Assembly (NCBI RefSeq): GCF_031085175.1
Contig: NZ_JAVHUY010000012.1
Span: forward strand, 62,001-126,000
Reading direction: 5' to 3'
DNA: 64,000 nt
Origin: Phytohabitans maris
GTDB taxonomy: Bacteria; Actinomycetota; Actinomycetes; Mycobacteriales; Micromonosporaceae
Shown here: positions 26,053 through 34,361 of the stretch, in pieces
Layout: each line of letters begins with the position of its first letter
How positions within the stretch are numbered: the stretch's first letter is position 1
Position numbers and translations under genes: made by a program
The notes under the pieces: generated by a model
Database searches by the model: none
Told to the model about the DNA's origin: nothing
The model's input: the letters and a program-made list of their open reading frames with translations, nothing else

Positions 26053-26903
26053 GCCGCCCGCCTCTCGCCGGCCGGCTCGGCGGCGCCGGCCGGGCGGACG
26101 GGCAGCGGCACCGGGGCCTCGACCGGAGCCGGGGTCGCGACGCGGGACCGCTTGGCGTTGCGGCGGTACTCCGACACGATGGTGCGCAGCACCCGCATGC
26201 CGTCGCGGAACGTGTTGAGGTTGCTCTCGCCGTACTGGCGGGGCGCCTCGACGCTGGGCACCTCGGTCACCCGCAGCCCGGCCGCGGCGACCCGGATGTT
26301 GATCAGCGTCTCGATCTCGAAGCCGTCACCCCAGAGCCGGCCCCCCGCCGGCGCCGGCGCGTCGATCGACGGCAGGTCGAGGTGGTCGAGCACCGAGCGG
26401 TGAAACGCGTTGTAGCCGTAGCACAGGTCGGTGAACCTGGTCCCGAAGAGCGTGTTCACCAGGCCGTTGAGGCCGCGGTTGCCGAGCCGGCGCAGCGGCG
26501 TGATGTCGTAGCTGTCGCCGCCCTCGCGAAAGCGCGAGCCCTTGGCGAAGTCGGCGCCGCCGTGGACGGCCGCCACGAACCGGTCGATCTCGCCCGGGTC
26601 GGTCGAGCCGTCCGCGTCGATCATCACGATGATGTCGCCGCGAGCCTCGGCGAACCCGCAGGCGAGCGCGTTCCCCTTGCCGGCCCGGGTCTGCTGGGTG
26701 ATCACGATGGACGGACGCAGTTCCCGCGCGACCTCGACGGTCCGGTCCACGGAGCCGCCGTCGACGAGGATCACCTCGACGTCGGCCGGGATCCGGGCGA
26801 ACACGGCGGGCAGGTTTCGCTCCTCGTTGAGCGTGGGGACGACGACGCTGACCGACGGCCGGCGCGCTGGCCGGCCACGGCCGTGAACAGGTGATGTGGT
26901 CAT
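26049..26903 (-). CDS. Family 2 glycosyltransferase, dolichyl-phosphate mannose synthase-like
   Basis: A 284-residue GT2 enzyme of the DPM/polyprenyl-phosphate glycosyltransferase type: VSVVVPTLNEERNLPAVF, VILVDGGSVDRT, AGKGNALACGF, MIDADGSTDP (catalytic Asp residues) and FRDGMRVLRTIVSEYRR. It probably makes or extends a polyprenyl-phosphate sugar. The C-terminal ~35 residues are Pro/Ala-rich. First gene of the glycan operon; GGGAGGG lies just upstream of the ATG at 26903. Confidence 0.88.
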   Translation of the reverse strand: MTTSPVHGRGRPARRPSVSVVVPTLNEERNLPAVFARIPADVEVILVDGGSVDRTVEVARELRPSIVITQQTRAGKGNALACGFAEARGDIIVMIDADGSTDPGEIDRFVAAVHGGADFAKGSRFREGGDSYDITPLRRLGNRGLNGLVNTLFGTRFTDLCYGYNAFHRSVLDHLDLPSIDAPAPAGGRLWGDGFEIETLINIRVAAAGLRVTEVPSVEAPRQYGESNLNTFRDGMRVLRTIVSEYRRNAKRSRVATPAPVEAPVPLPVRPAGAAEPAGERRAA

Positions 26904-27540
26904 TTGATCGGCCCTCCCGAAAAAGGCGCAAAATTGCCTTTCTCACGATCAAGCGGATTGGTTCCGACATGGTCTGAGAAATCTCGCTGAAGCAAGAATT
27001 GCGCGTATTTGTCGCCTCGGACTCGGGCCAAAGGGCCTGCCGCACCGGGCCGAGAGGTCGAGTGCGGCTGTATACGCAGCGCTAATTCGGACGGCGATCA
27101 CCAGCGCGGCACTCTTGGCGCACCCGGGCCGAAAGCCGTCACCGCCGATGCGTGGCGCCCGATCCGGTACGCCACTCCGCAAACCACCCGTGACCTGGGC
27201 GTACTCCTGCGCTTGCCGGGGCCGCATGGGACAGTTGGGAGGGCGCCGTGGTTTCGATCACAGCAATCGTGGCGTTCGATCGGCGGCCGCGAAAAACGGT
27301 CACCGGGTCGGAAAATCTCGCAGTGCCGATTGTCGAAATATACGCTACGTAATGGCGAAGCTTCGCCTGGTTACATTGGCGTTTGTCGGTGCGAGAAGGC
27401 CGGGGTATATGTGTAGCGATTCTGTAACGCAGCGTAATTGCACGCCTATCCCGGGCGGCGCTGAAGGGGAACTACAGCGGTACTGCAGCGGCCGGCGCGA
27501 GCATCGCCGGACTGGCGCGCCGAGTGGGACAGGAGGGCCG
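26904..27540. other. 637 bp AT-richer intergenic region between divergent genes
   Basis: Holds the divergent promoters of the glycan operon (minus) and the VanX-like gene (plus). Base composition is visibly less GC-rich than the flanks. It contains a 14 bp perfect palindrome GGCGAAGCTTCGCC at 27354-27367 and a promoter-like pair at 27383-27411. I see no convincing gene, tRNA or known riboswitch in it. Confidence 0.6.
27383..27411 (+). promoter_or_regulatory. Predicted promoter of the VanX-like gene
   Basis: TTGTCG (27383-27388), a 17-base spacer and TATATG (27406-27411), about 130 bp before the GTG at 27541, leave a long leader. The palindrome at 27354-27367 lies just upstream and may be a regulator site. 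Confidence 0.4.
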
Positions 27541-28191
27541 GTGGCCGAGGTGGTGCTGTTGGCTGACGAGCGGATCTCCGCGGTGCCGGTCAGCGACTGC
27601 GGCGAACCGCTGGTGGACCTGCGCACGGTCGCCGGCGTCGAGGTGGACGGCCGGCAGGCCGACGCGGCCGGGGCGTACGCGCGGGTCCGGGCGGGCGCCG
27701 CGCGGCTGCTGCTACGGGCCCAGCGCGCGCTGCCCGCCGGGTACCGGATGGTGGTGGTCGAGGGGTACCGGCCGCCGGCGTTGCAGGCGCGCTACTTCGA
27801 CGAGCACGTCGCCCTCCTGCGCGGGCGCCACCCGGACTGGCCGGCGGCCCGCCTGCGCCGGGAGGCCAGCCGGTACATCTCCCCGCCGGCGGTGGCGCCG
27901 CACGTGACCGGTGGCGCGCTCGACCTGACGCTGCGCGGCCCGGACGGCCGGCTGTGCTGGATGGGCACCGAGGTGAACGCCTCGCCCGAGGACAGCGACT
28001 GCGCCTGCTACACCGACGCGGACAACATCTCCGGCGAGGCCCGGAGCAACCGGGCGGCGCTGCGCTCGGCGATGACCGGCGCCGGCTTCGTCAACTACCC
28101 GACCGAGTGGTGGCACTGGTCGGTCGGGGACCGATACTGGGCATTCGTCACCGGCGGCGCGGCGGCCCGGTACGGTCCGCTGCCGCACTGA
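27541..28191 (+). CDS. VanX-like D-alanyl-D-alanine dipeptidase (M15D)
   Basis: A 216-residue zinc peptidase. Visible motifs are VVVEGYRPP near residue 75, the zinc motif HVTGGALDLTL near residue 121 (His and Asp ligands), and the catalytic Glu plus third ligand in TEWWHWSVGD near residue 183. Such enzymes hydrolyse D-Ala-D-Ala dipeptides in glycopeptide resistance or in cell-wall recycling. There are no vanH/vanA partners here, so a housekeeping or lysis-related role is likelier. GTG at 27541 with AGGAGG upstream; no signal peptide. Confidence 0.88.
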   Translation: MAEVVLLADERISAVPVSDCGEPLVDLRTVAGVEVDGRQADAAGAYARVRAGAARLLLRAQRALPAGYRMVVVEGYRPPALQARYFDEHVALLRGRHPDWPAARLRREASRYISPPAVAPHVTGGALDLTLRGPDGRLCWMGTEVNASPEDSDCACYTDADNISGEARSNRAALRSAMTGAGFVNYPTEWWHWSVGDRYWAFVTGGAAARYGPLPH

Positions 28192-28303
28192 CCGGCCGAT
28201 CGAGCGCGCTTGATATTTTCCGCGTCCGTCAATCACACTGATCTCCCGGGACGCCCGATCTCCCGGACGCCCGAGGCAAGGGGATCGTCTCACGGGGGGC
28301 TCG

Positions 28304-31300
28304 GTGGAATTCCGTCTCCTTGGCGCACCCGAGGTCTGGGTGGACGGCCGGCAGGTGGAGCTGACCGCGGGCAAGCCCATGGCCCTGCTCGCCGCCGGGC
28401 TGCTGCGGGCCAACCGCGTGGTGTCGACATCGGTCCTCGTCGACGCCGTCTGGGGCGACGCGCCACCGGCGACCGCGGCCGCGCTGGTGCAGACGTACGT
28501 GTCGAACCTGCGCCGGGCGCTGCTGCCCGGTGGCCGGCCGGTGATCCTCACCCGCCCGCCGGGCTACCTGTTCGACGTCGGGCACGACGACCTCGACGTC
28601 AGCCGGTTCGAGTCGCTGGCCGCCGCCGGCCGGGCGGCCGCCGCCGCGGGGGAGGACCGCGAGGCGGTACGGACGTTGGGGCAGGCCCTGGCGATCTGGC
28701 GCGGCCCGGCGCTCGACGGCCTGCGTACGCCGGTGCTGCGGCAGGCCGCGGAAGGGCTGGAGGAGCAGCGGCTCGGCATGGTCGAGGAGCGGATCGGCGC
28801 CGAGCTGCGGCTGGGCCGGTCCGGCTCGCTCGCCGCCGAGCTGGCCACGCTCGTCGGGGCGCACCCGCTGCGGGAGACGCTGCGCGCGCAGCAGATGCTC
28901 GTGCTGTACCGGCTGGGCCGCCAGGCGGACGCCCTGGAGGCGTACCGGCAGGCGCGCGAGCTGCTCCGCGCGGAGCTGGGCATCGATCCCGGCCCGGAGC
29001 TGCGCCGCATGCACCAGGCGATCCTGACCGGCGACCCCGCGCTGCGCCCACCGCCGAGCGACCCGGTCGCGGTCACCGGCCCGGAGCCCGCCCCCGGCCC
29101 GGAGCCGGCGGCGGAGGCGGTCCCCCGCCAGCTGCCGCCGGCGATCGGTGAGCTGATCGGGCGCGACCGGCAGATCGAGCGGCTCCGCCAGCTGCTGCGC
29201 CGCGCGCCCGCGGCCGGCCAGCCGGTCTGCTGCGCCATCACCGGGAAGGCGGGCAGCGGCAAGACGGCCCTGGCGGTCGCGGCCGCGCACGCGGCCGGCG
29301 ACGTGTTCGACGACGGGCACCTCTACGCGGCCTTCCGGAGCGCGGACGCCGGGGAGAGCGGCGAGATCCTCGCCGCGTTCCTGCGCGCGCTGGGCGAGCC
29401 CGCGTCCCGGCTGCCGGAGTCGGTGGAGGAGCTCAGCGGCCTGTTCCGCAGCCGGATCGCCGGGCGGCGGATCCTGATCCTGCTGGACAACGCCGGGCCG
29501 GAAGCCCAGATCCGGCCGCTGCTGCCGGCGCACGGCGGGTCCGCGGTGCTGCTGACCAGCCGTACCGCGCTGATGGGCCTGGATCCACAAGGGACACTCG
29601 GCCTCGACGTGCTGGAGCCCGGCGACGCGTTGCTGCTGCTGCTGGCCCGGCTGGTCGGCGCCGAACGGGTGGCGGCCGAGCCGGCGGCGGCCGACGAGAT
29701 CGTCCGGCTCTGCGGCGGTCTGCCGCTGGCCGTGCGCACCGCCGGCGCCCGGCTGGCGGTACGGCAGCGGTGGCCGCTGAGCGTGCTCGCCGCCCGGCTG
29801 CGCGACGAGCACCGCCGCCTCGACGAGCTGGTCGCCGGCGACCTGGAGGTGCGGGCCAGCCTCCAGCTGAGCTACTCCGGCCTGCCCGACCCGACCCGGC
29901 TGGCGTTCCGCCGGCTGGGCGTGGCCGGGGTGGGGGAGTTCTCGCCCTGGCTGCTCGAGCCGCTGCTCGACGTCGCCGAGTCCCGCGCCGAGTACTTCGC
30001 GGAGCGGCTGGCCGACGCGCAGCTCGTGGACGCCACCGGGGTCGGGCTCGACGGGCAGGTGCGCTACGGCGTACACGACCTCATCCGGCTCTTCGCCCAG
30101 GAGCGGGCGGACGCCGAGGAGCCGACCGCCGACCAGCGCCACACCGTCGAGCGGCTGGGCCGGCGCCTGCTGGCCACCATCGCGGACCTGCGCGCCCGCG
30201 TCCCGAGCGGCGGCGGGCCGGCGGCGGACGCGCAGGCGTGGCTGGACCAGGAGCGGTGGCTGCTGGTCCAGACCGTGGAACGGGCCAGCCGGCTCGGCCT
30301 GCACCGGCTCGCCGGCGAGCTCTGCACGGCGGTACGGGTCTCGTTCCGGCTGCGCAACGCGTTCGAGGCGTGGTGGCGCACCCACCAGGCCGCGCTCGGC
30401 GCGGCCCGGGCCGCCGGCGATCGGCTCGGCGAGGCCAACCTGCTGCGCGGGCTCGGCCAGCTCCGGTACGAGCAGGACCGGCTGGACGACGCCGCCGAGT
30501 TCTACGGCCGCGCCCTGGAGGCGTTCCGCGAGCTGGGCGACCTGCGCGGCCAGGCCGACTGCCTGATCGGGCTGGCCTCCACGCACCGCGAGGAAGGCCG
30601 GTTTCCCGAGGCGTTGCGGCTGCTCGACGAGGCCAGCCGCGCCTGCGCCCGGCTGGAGGACACGGCCGGGCTGGCCGAGTGCGCCTACGGCATCGGGTAC
30701 GTCGACCGCGAGGTGGGCGACTTCGCCGGTGCCGAGGCGGCGTTGCGCCGGGCGCTGGCCGCCTACCGCCGGATCGGCGACCGGCGTGGCGAGGGGCTGA
30801 CGCTGCGGTCGATGGCGATGGTCCACCGGGCCCGGGGTGAGCTCGACGCGGCCGAGCCGCTCGCCACCCGGGCCGTGGCGGTGTTCGAGGAGATCGGCGA
30901 CGACCTGCTCGCCGCGTACGGCCAGCAGTGCCTGGCGAAGGTGCGGATCAGGCAGGGGCGGCCCGGCCTGGCCGAGGAGCCGTTGCGCGCGGCGCTGCGG
31001 GTCTGCGCCGACCTCGGCGACCGCTTCGGCGCGGCGCTGGTCACCCGTACCATCGGCGAGCTGCACCTGGCCGCCGGCGACCTGGAGGCGGCCGAGGCGC
31101 GGCTGGGCGAGGCCCGCGAGCACTGGGTGGCGATGGGCCTGGACCTCTTCCGGGCCCGCACCGACCGCGACCTCGCGGAGGTCCACCGGCGCCGCGGCGA
31201 CCTCGCCACCGCCGGCGAACTGCACGCGCGGGCGCTGGCCACCTTCCAGCGGTACGGCAGCCGCGAGCGGCACGAGCTGGCGGCCCGGCCGGCGTCCTGA
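28304..31300 (+). CDS. SARP/AfsR-type regulator (BTAD - NB-ARC - TPR)
   Basis: A 998-residue STAND-type transcriptional activator. An OmpR-like winged helix and bacterial transcriptional activation domain occupy residues ~1-245 (MEFRLLGAPEVWVDG, ALVQTYVSNLRRAL, LGIDPGPELRRMH). A nucleotide-binding domain follows with Walker A GKAGSGKT near residue 313, a Walker B region RILILLDNAG and LCGGLPLAVRTAG. TPR-like helical repeats cover residues ~690-980. Such proteins activate secondary-metabolite or developmental genes. GTG at 28304 with GGGGGG upstream. No biosynthetic cluster adjoins it, but the secreted proteins downstream could be targets (inference). Confidence 0.93.
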   Translation: MEFRLLGAPEVWVDGRQVELTAGKPMALLAAGLLRANRVVSTSVLVDAVWGDAPPATAAALVQTYVSNLRRALLPGGRPVILTRPPGYLFDVGHDDLDVSRFESLAAAGRAAAAAGEDREAVRTLGQALAIWRGPALDGLRTPVLRQAAEGLEEQRLGMVEERIGAELRLGRSGSLAAELATLVGAHPLRETLRAQQMLVLYRLGRQADALEAYRQARELLRAELGIDPGPELRRMHQAILTGDPALRPPPSDPVAVTGPEPAPGPEPAAEAVPRQLPPAIGELIGRDRQIERLRQLLRRAPAAGQPVCCAITGKAGSGKTALAVAAAHAAGDVFDDGHLYAAFRSADAGESGEILAAFLRALGEPASRLPESVEELSGLFRSRIAGRRILILLDNAGPEAQIRPLLPAHGGSAVLLTSRTALMGLDPQGTLGLDVLEPGDALLLLLARLVGAERVAAEPAAADEIVRLCGGLPLAVRTAGARLAVRQRWPLSVLAARLRDEHRRLDELVAGDLEVRASLQLSYSGLPDPTRLAFRRLGVAGVGEFSPWLLEPLLDVAESRAEYFAERLADAQLVDATGVGLDGQVRYGVHDLIRLFAQERADAEEPTADQRHTVERLGRRLLATIADLRARVPSGGGPAADAQAWLDQERWLLVQTVERASRLGLHRLAGELCTAVRVSFRLRNAFEAWWRTHQAALGAARAAGDRLGEANLLRGLGQLRYEQDRLDDAAEFYGRALEAFRELGDLRGQADCLIGLASTHREEGRFPEALRLLDEASRACARLEDTAGLAECAYGIGYVDREVGDFAGAEAALRRALAAYRRIGDRRGEGLTLRSMAMVHRARGELDAAEPLATRAVAVFEEIGDDLLAAYGQQCLAKVRIRQGRPGLAEEPLRAALRVCADLGDRFGAALVTRTIGELHLAAGDLEAAEARLGEAREHWVAMGLDLFRARTDRDLAEVHRRRGDLATAGELHARALATFQRYGSRERHELAARPAS

Positions 31301-31416
31301 GCCGCACGCGGGCCGGTGCGGCGGGAATGCAGGCGCGGTACAGCGCGGCTGCAGCAGCGGGCTCCACTGTGGTGCGCGACGAACCGCATCGTCGCGCATT
31401 CACGGGAGGAAACGAC

Positions 31417-32853
31417 ATGACCAGCAGACCCAGCCCGCCTCGCAGGCGGCCGCCCGGGACCATCCGCCGGCTGCTCGGCGCGGCGGCGACCGCGGCGGCG
31501 CTCTCCGTCACCGCCGTGGCGGCCGGTGCCGTCCACGACGTCGCGGGCGGCGCCCGGTACGCGTACGCCGCGCCGACCCGGTCGGCGATCGCGGCCACCG
31601 CGAACGCCGAGGTGGGTACGACCGGCGACGGCAACCAGTGCCAGAAGTACGGGCCGCTCTGCGCCGACTGGTGCGCGATGTTCGTCACCTGGGTGTGGGA
31701 GCGCGCCGGCGTCGTGGGCGCCCCGCGCGGCACGTATGTGGCGACGGAGGTCGGCCGGTGGGGTGCCGACCGCGGGCTGTTCAAGCCACGCCCCGCCGGG
31801 GGCCGCGGGCAGCCCCTGCCGGGCGACATCGTGGTCTACGGCGCGCCCGGCTCGGGCACCGGCGGCCATGTGTCCATCGTGTACTCGGTGAACCCCAACG
31901 GCAGCATCACCACGATCGACGGCAACTACAACAACCGGGTGGCCCGCCGGACCATCGACCCGGTCACCGCCCGGGCCGGTGCCCGCGACGTGCTGATTTC
32001 CGGCTACGTCACCCCGCCCGGCGTGGAGGCGACTCCGCCCGACGACCACGGCCTCGCCGACGTGACCGGCGACGGCTTCACCGACCTGGTGGCGTTCAAG
32101 CCGGACGGCACGATGTGGCTCTACTCCAACAACTTCGTCCGTGACGGCGGCTGGCCCTACAGCGACGTGCGGCAGATCGGCCAGGGCTGGAACGGCTTCG
32201 ACCGCGTCATAGCGGCCGACGCGACCGGCGACGGGTACGCCGACCTGGTCGCGTTCAAGCCGGACGGCACGATGTGGCTCTACTCCAACAACATCGAGCG
32301 CGACGACGGCCGCCCCTACAGCGACGTGCGGCAGATCGGCCACGGGTGGAACGCGTACGACCGGATCGTCGCCGCCGACGCGACGGGTGACGGGTTTACC
32401 GATCTGGTGGCGTTGAAGCCGGACGGGACGATGTGGTTGTTCTCCAACAACTTCGTCCGTGACGGCGGGCAGCCGTACGGCGACGTGCGGCAGATCGGCA
32501 CGGGGTGGAACGGTTTCGACCGCGTCGTCGCCTCGGACGCCACCGGTGACGGCTTCACCGACCTGGTGGCGCTCAAGCCGGACGGCACGATGTGGCTGTA
32601 CTCCAACAACTTCGTCCGTGACGGCGGCCGCCCCTACGGCGACGTGCGCCAGATCGGTACGGGCTGGAACAACTTCAACCGGATCGTCGCCTCGGACGCC
32701 ACCGGCGACGGCTACGTCGACCTGGTCGCGTTCAAGGCCGACGGCACGATGTGGCTCTACTCCAACAACTTCGCCCGTGACGGCGGCCGGCCCTACGGCG
32801 ACGTGCGCCAGATCGGCCAGGGCTGGAACGCCTTCAACCGGATCGTCGCCTGA
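31417..32853 (+). CDS. Secreted CHAP amidase/peptidase with five-repeat propeller-like domain
   Basis: A 478-residue exported protein. The N-terminus is twin-Arg/Pro-rich and basic, followed by a hydrophobic signal segment ending near AYA. The CHAP domain (residues ~50-200) keeps its catalytic Cys86 (DWCAMFVTWVW) and His151 (GGHVSIVYSV), indicating peptidoglycan amidase or endopeptidase activity. Five tandem 53-residue repeats of DATGDGxxDLVAxKPDGTMWLYSNN type follow; the DxTGDGxxD segments resemble FG-GAP/VCBS calcium sites. GGGAGGA precedes the ATG at 31417. It is paired with the next gene, which has the same repeat domain on another head. Confidence 0.88.
   Translation: MTSRPSPPRRRPPGTIRRLLGAAATAAALSVTAVAAGAVHDVAGGARYAYAAPTRSAIAATANAEVGTTGDGNQCQKYGPLCADWCAMFVTWVWERAGVVGAPRGTYVATEVGRWGADRGLFKPRPAGGRGQPLPGDIVVYGAPGSGTGGHVSIVYSVNPNGSITTIDGNYNNRVARRTIDPVTARAGARDVLISGYVTPPGVEATPPDDHGLADVTGDGFTDLVAFKPDGTMWLYSNNFVRDGGWPYSDVRQIGQGWNGFDRVIAADATGDGYADLVAFKPDGTMWLYSNNIERDDGRPYSDVRQIGHGWNAYDRIVAADATGDGFTDLVALKPDGTMWLFSNNFVRDGGQPYGDVRQIGTGWNGFDRVVASDATGDGFTDLVALKPDGTMWLYSNNFVRDGGRPYGDVRQIGTGWNNFNRIVASDATGDGYVDLVAFKADGTMWLYSNNFARDGGRPYGDVRQIGQGWNAFNRIVA
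32059..32850 (+). repeat. Five 159 bp coding repeats in the CHAP gene
   Basis: Unit starts are 32059, 32218, 32377, 32536 and 32695 (the last unit is one codon short). Each unit encodes 53 residues from DATGDG to RIVAA/S. Units are highly similar at DNA level, and the third shares a stretch of about 80 identical bases with the unit at 33839 in the next gene. Confidence 0.95.
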
Positions 32854-32929
32854 TCCCTCCCCTCGGGAAGCGCGGGCCGCGCGGCGGCCGGCGTACCCCG
32901 CCGACCTCCCCTATCTGACAGGAATCGCT

Positions 32930-34315
32930 GTGCGTATCAGAAGACTTCTCGGCTACCTCGGTGTCACCGCGTCCATGGTGCTCGCCTCGATCGTGCTGGT
33001 GAGCTCCCCGGCCCACGCGCTGAGCACCCGTCCCTGCGACCCCAACGGCACGACCGCGAGCGACGCGAACGTCGCCCGCCGCCTCAACCAGACCCTGACC
33101 GGCGGGATGCGCGGCAACATGACCGCCTACAACGTCTCGTGCGCCAGGACGATCGCCACCGTCATCAACGGCCGCGGCCTGCCGGTGCGGGCCGCCCACA
33201 TCGCCATCACGACGACCGTCGTCGAGTCCACCATCCACAACTACACGGCCGGCGACCGCGACAGCCTGGGCCTGTTTCAGCAGCGGCCGTCCCAGGGCTG
33301 GGGCACCCCGGAACAGATCATGAACCCGGTCTACGCGACCAACCGCTTCATCGACGCGATGCTCGGCATCAGCGACTGGCGCACCGGTCCGATCGGCCGG
33401 ATCTGCCAGGACGTGCAGCGCTCCGGTTTCCCGGACCGGTACTACACCGCGACCAACGACGGCATCGCCATCGCCAACGCGGTCTGGGCCATCACCGGAC
33501 CGGAGCCGCAGGTCGGGCACAGCATCACCGGCGACACGTACACCGACCTGGCCGCTTTGAAGGCGGACGGGACGATGTGGCTGTACTCCAACAACTTCGC
33601 CCGGGACGGTGGCCGGCCGTACGGCGACGTGCGGCAGATCGGCCACGGCTGGAACGCGTACGACCGGCTCGTCCCCGCCGACGCTACCGGCGACGGCTAC
33701 ACCGACCTCGTGGCGTTGAAGCCGGACGGGACGATGTGGTTGTTCTCCAACAACTTCGTCCGTGACGGCGGCTGGCCGTACGGCGACGTGCGGCAGATCG
33801 GCCACGGCTGGAACGCGTACGACCGGATCATCGCGGCCGACGCGACGGGTGACGGGTTTACCGATCTGGTGGCGTTGAAGCCGGACGGGACGATGTGGTT
33901 GTTCTCCAACAACTTCGTCCGCGACGGCGGCCAACCCTATGGCGATGTGCGGCAGATCGGCCAGGGCTGGAACGGCTTCGACCGGATCGTCGCCTCGGAC
34001 GCCACCGGTGACGGGTACGCCGACCTGGTGGCGCTGAAGCCGGACGGCACGATGTGGTTGTACTCCAACAACTTCGAGCGCGACGGCGGCTGGCCCTACA
34101 GCGATGTGCGGCAGATCGGCCAGGGCTGGAACGGCTTCGACCGGATCGTCGCCTCGGACGCCACCGGTGACGGGTTCACCGATCTCGTGGCGCTCAAGCC
34201 GGACGGCACGATGTGGCTCTACTCCAACAACTTCGTCCGCGACGGCGGGCGGCCCTACAGCGACGTACGCCAGATCGGCCAGGGCTGGAACACGTACAAC
34301 CGCATCATCGCCTGA
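32930..34315 (+). CDS. Secreted cell-wall-associated protein with five-repeat propeller-like domain
   Basis: A 461-residue exported protein. The signal peptide ends near AHA. A head of ~165 residues contains ITTTVVESTIHN and GDRDSLGLFQQRPSQGWGT, a conserved actinobacterial module seen with peptidoglycan hydrolases and suggestive of a lysozyme-like fold; the Glu of VVEST is a candidate catalytic residue (inference). Then come five 53-residue repeats nearly identical to those of the CHAP protein. GTG at 32930 with a weak AGGA upstream. The 76 bp gap suggests cotranscription with the CHAP gene. Confidence 0.8.
   Translation: MRIRRLLGYLGVTASMVLASIVLVSSPAHALSTRPCDPNGTTASDANVARRLNQTLTGGMRGNMTAYNVSCARTIATVINGRGLPVRAAHIAITTTVVESTIHNYTAGDRDSLGLFQQRPSQGWGTPEQIMNPVYATNRFIDAMLGISDWRTGPIGRICQDVQRSGFPDRYYTATNDGIAIANAVWAITGPEPQVGHSITGDTYTDLAALKADGTMWLYSNNFARDGGRPYGDVRQIGHGWNAYDRLVPADATGDGYTDLVALKPDGTMWLFSNNFVRDGGWPYGDVRQIGHGWNAYDRIIAADATGDGFTDLVALKPDGTMWLFSNNFVRDGGQPYGDVRQIGQGWNGFDRIVASDATGDGYADLVALKPDGTMWLYSNNFERDGGWPYSDVRQIGQGWNGFDRIVASDATGDGFTDLVALKPDGTMWLYSNNFVRDGGRPYSDVRQIGQGWNTYNRIIA
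33521..34312 (+). repeat. Five 159 bp coding repeats in the second propeller gene
   Basis: Unit starts are 33521, 33680, 33839, 33998 and 34157. Same period and consensus as the repeats at 32059-32850. The first unit is the most diverged (SITGDTYTDLAALKADG). Confidence 0.95.
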
Positions 34316-34327
34316 TCCTCCCGAAAA

Positions 34328-34360
34328 CGGCGCGGCGGTCGCGGTGCGGCCGCCGCGCCG
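34328..34360. terminator. Bidirectional terminator hairpin
   Basis: Perfect 11 bp stem CGGCGCGGCGG (34328-34338) / CCGCCGCGCCG (34350-34360), loop 11 bases, preceded by GAAAA. It lies between the convergent propeller gene (ends 34315) and LacI gene (ends 34362). Confidence 0.75.
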
Positions 34361-34361
34361 G

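Noticed and set aside
26904-27540. Cyclic-di-AMP (ydaO) riboswitch ahead of wall hydrolase genes
   Set aside because: Such riboswitches are common before actinobacterial wall hydrolases, but I could not find the conserved sequence blocks here or in 31301-31416. A covariance-model search would decide.
27541-28191. Vancomycin resistance cluster
   Set aside because: Only the VanX-like dipeptidase is present. VanH, VanA-type ligase and VanRS-type regulators are absent from the window.
28229-31399. 1056-codon minus-strand open frame
   Set aside because: It is antisense to the SARP-type regulator, whose domains and ribosome site are clear. The composition of the antisense frame is typical of shadow frames.
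32059-34312. Possible insertion sequence or duplicated mobile element from repeated DNA
   Set aside because: Repeats are in frame, 159 bp periodic and confined to coding sequence; no transposase or terminal inverted repeats are seen.
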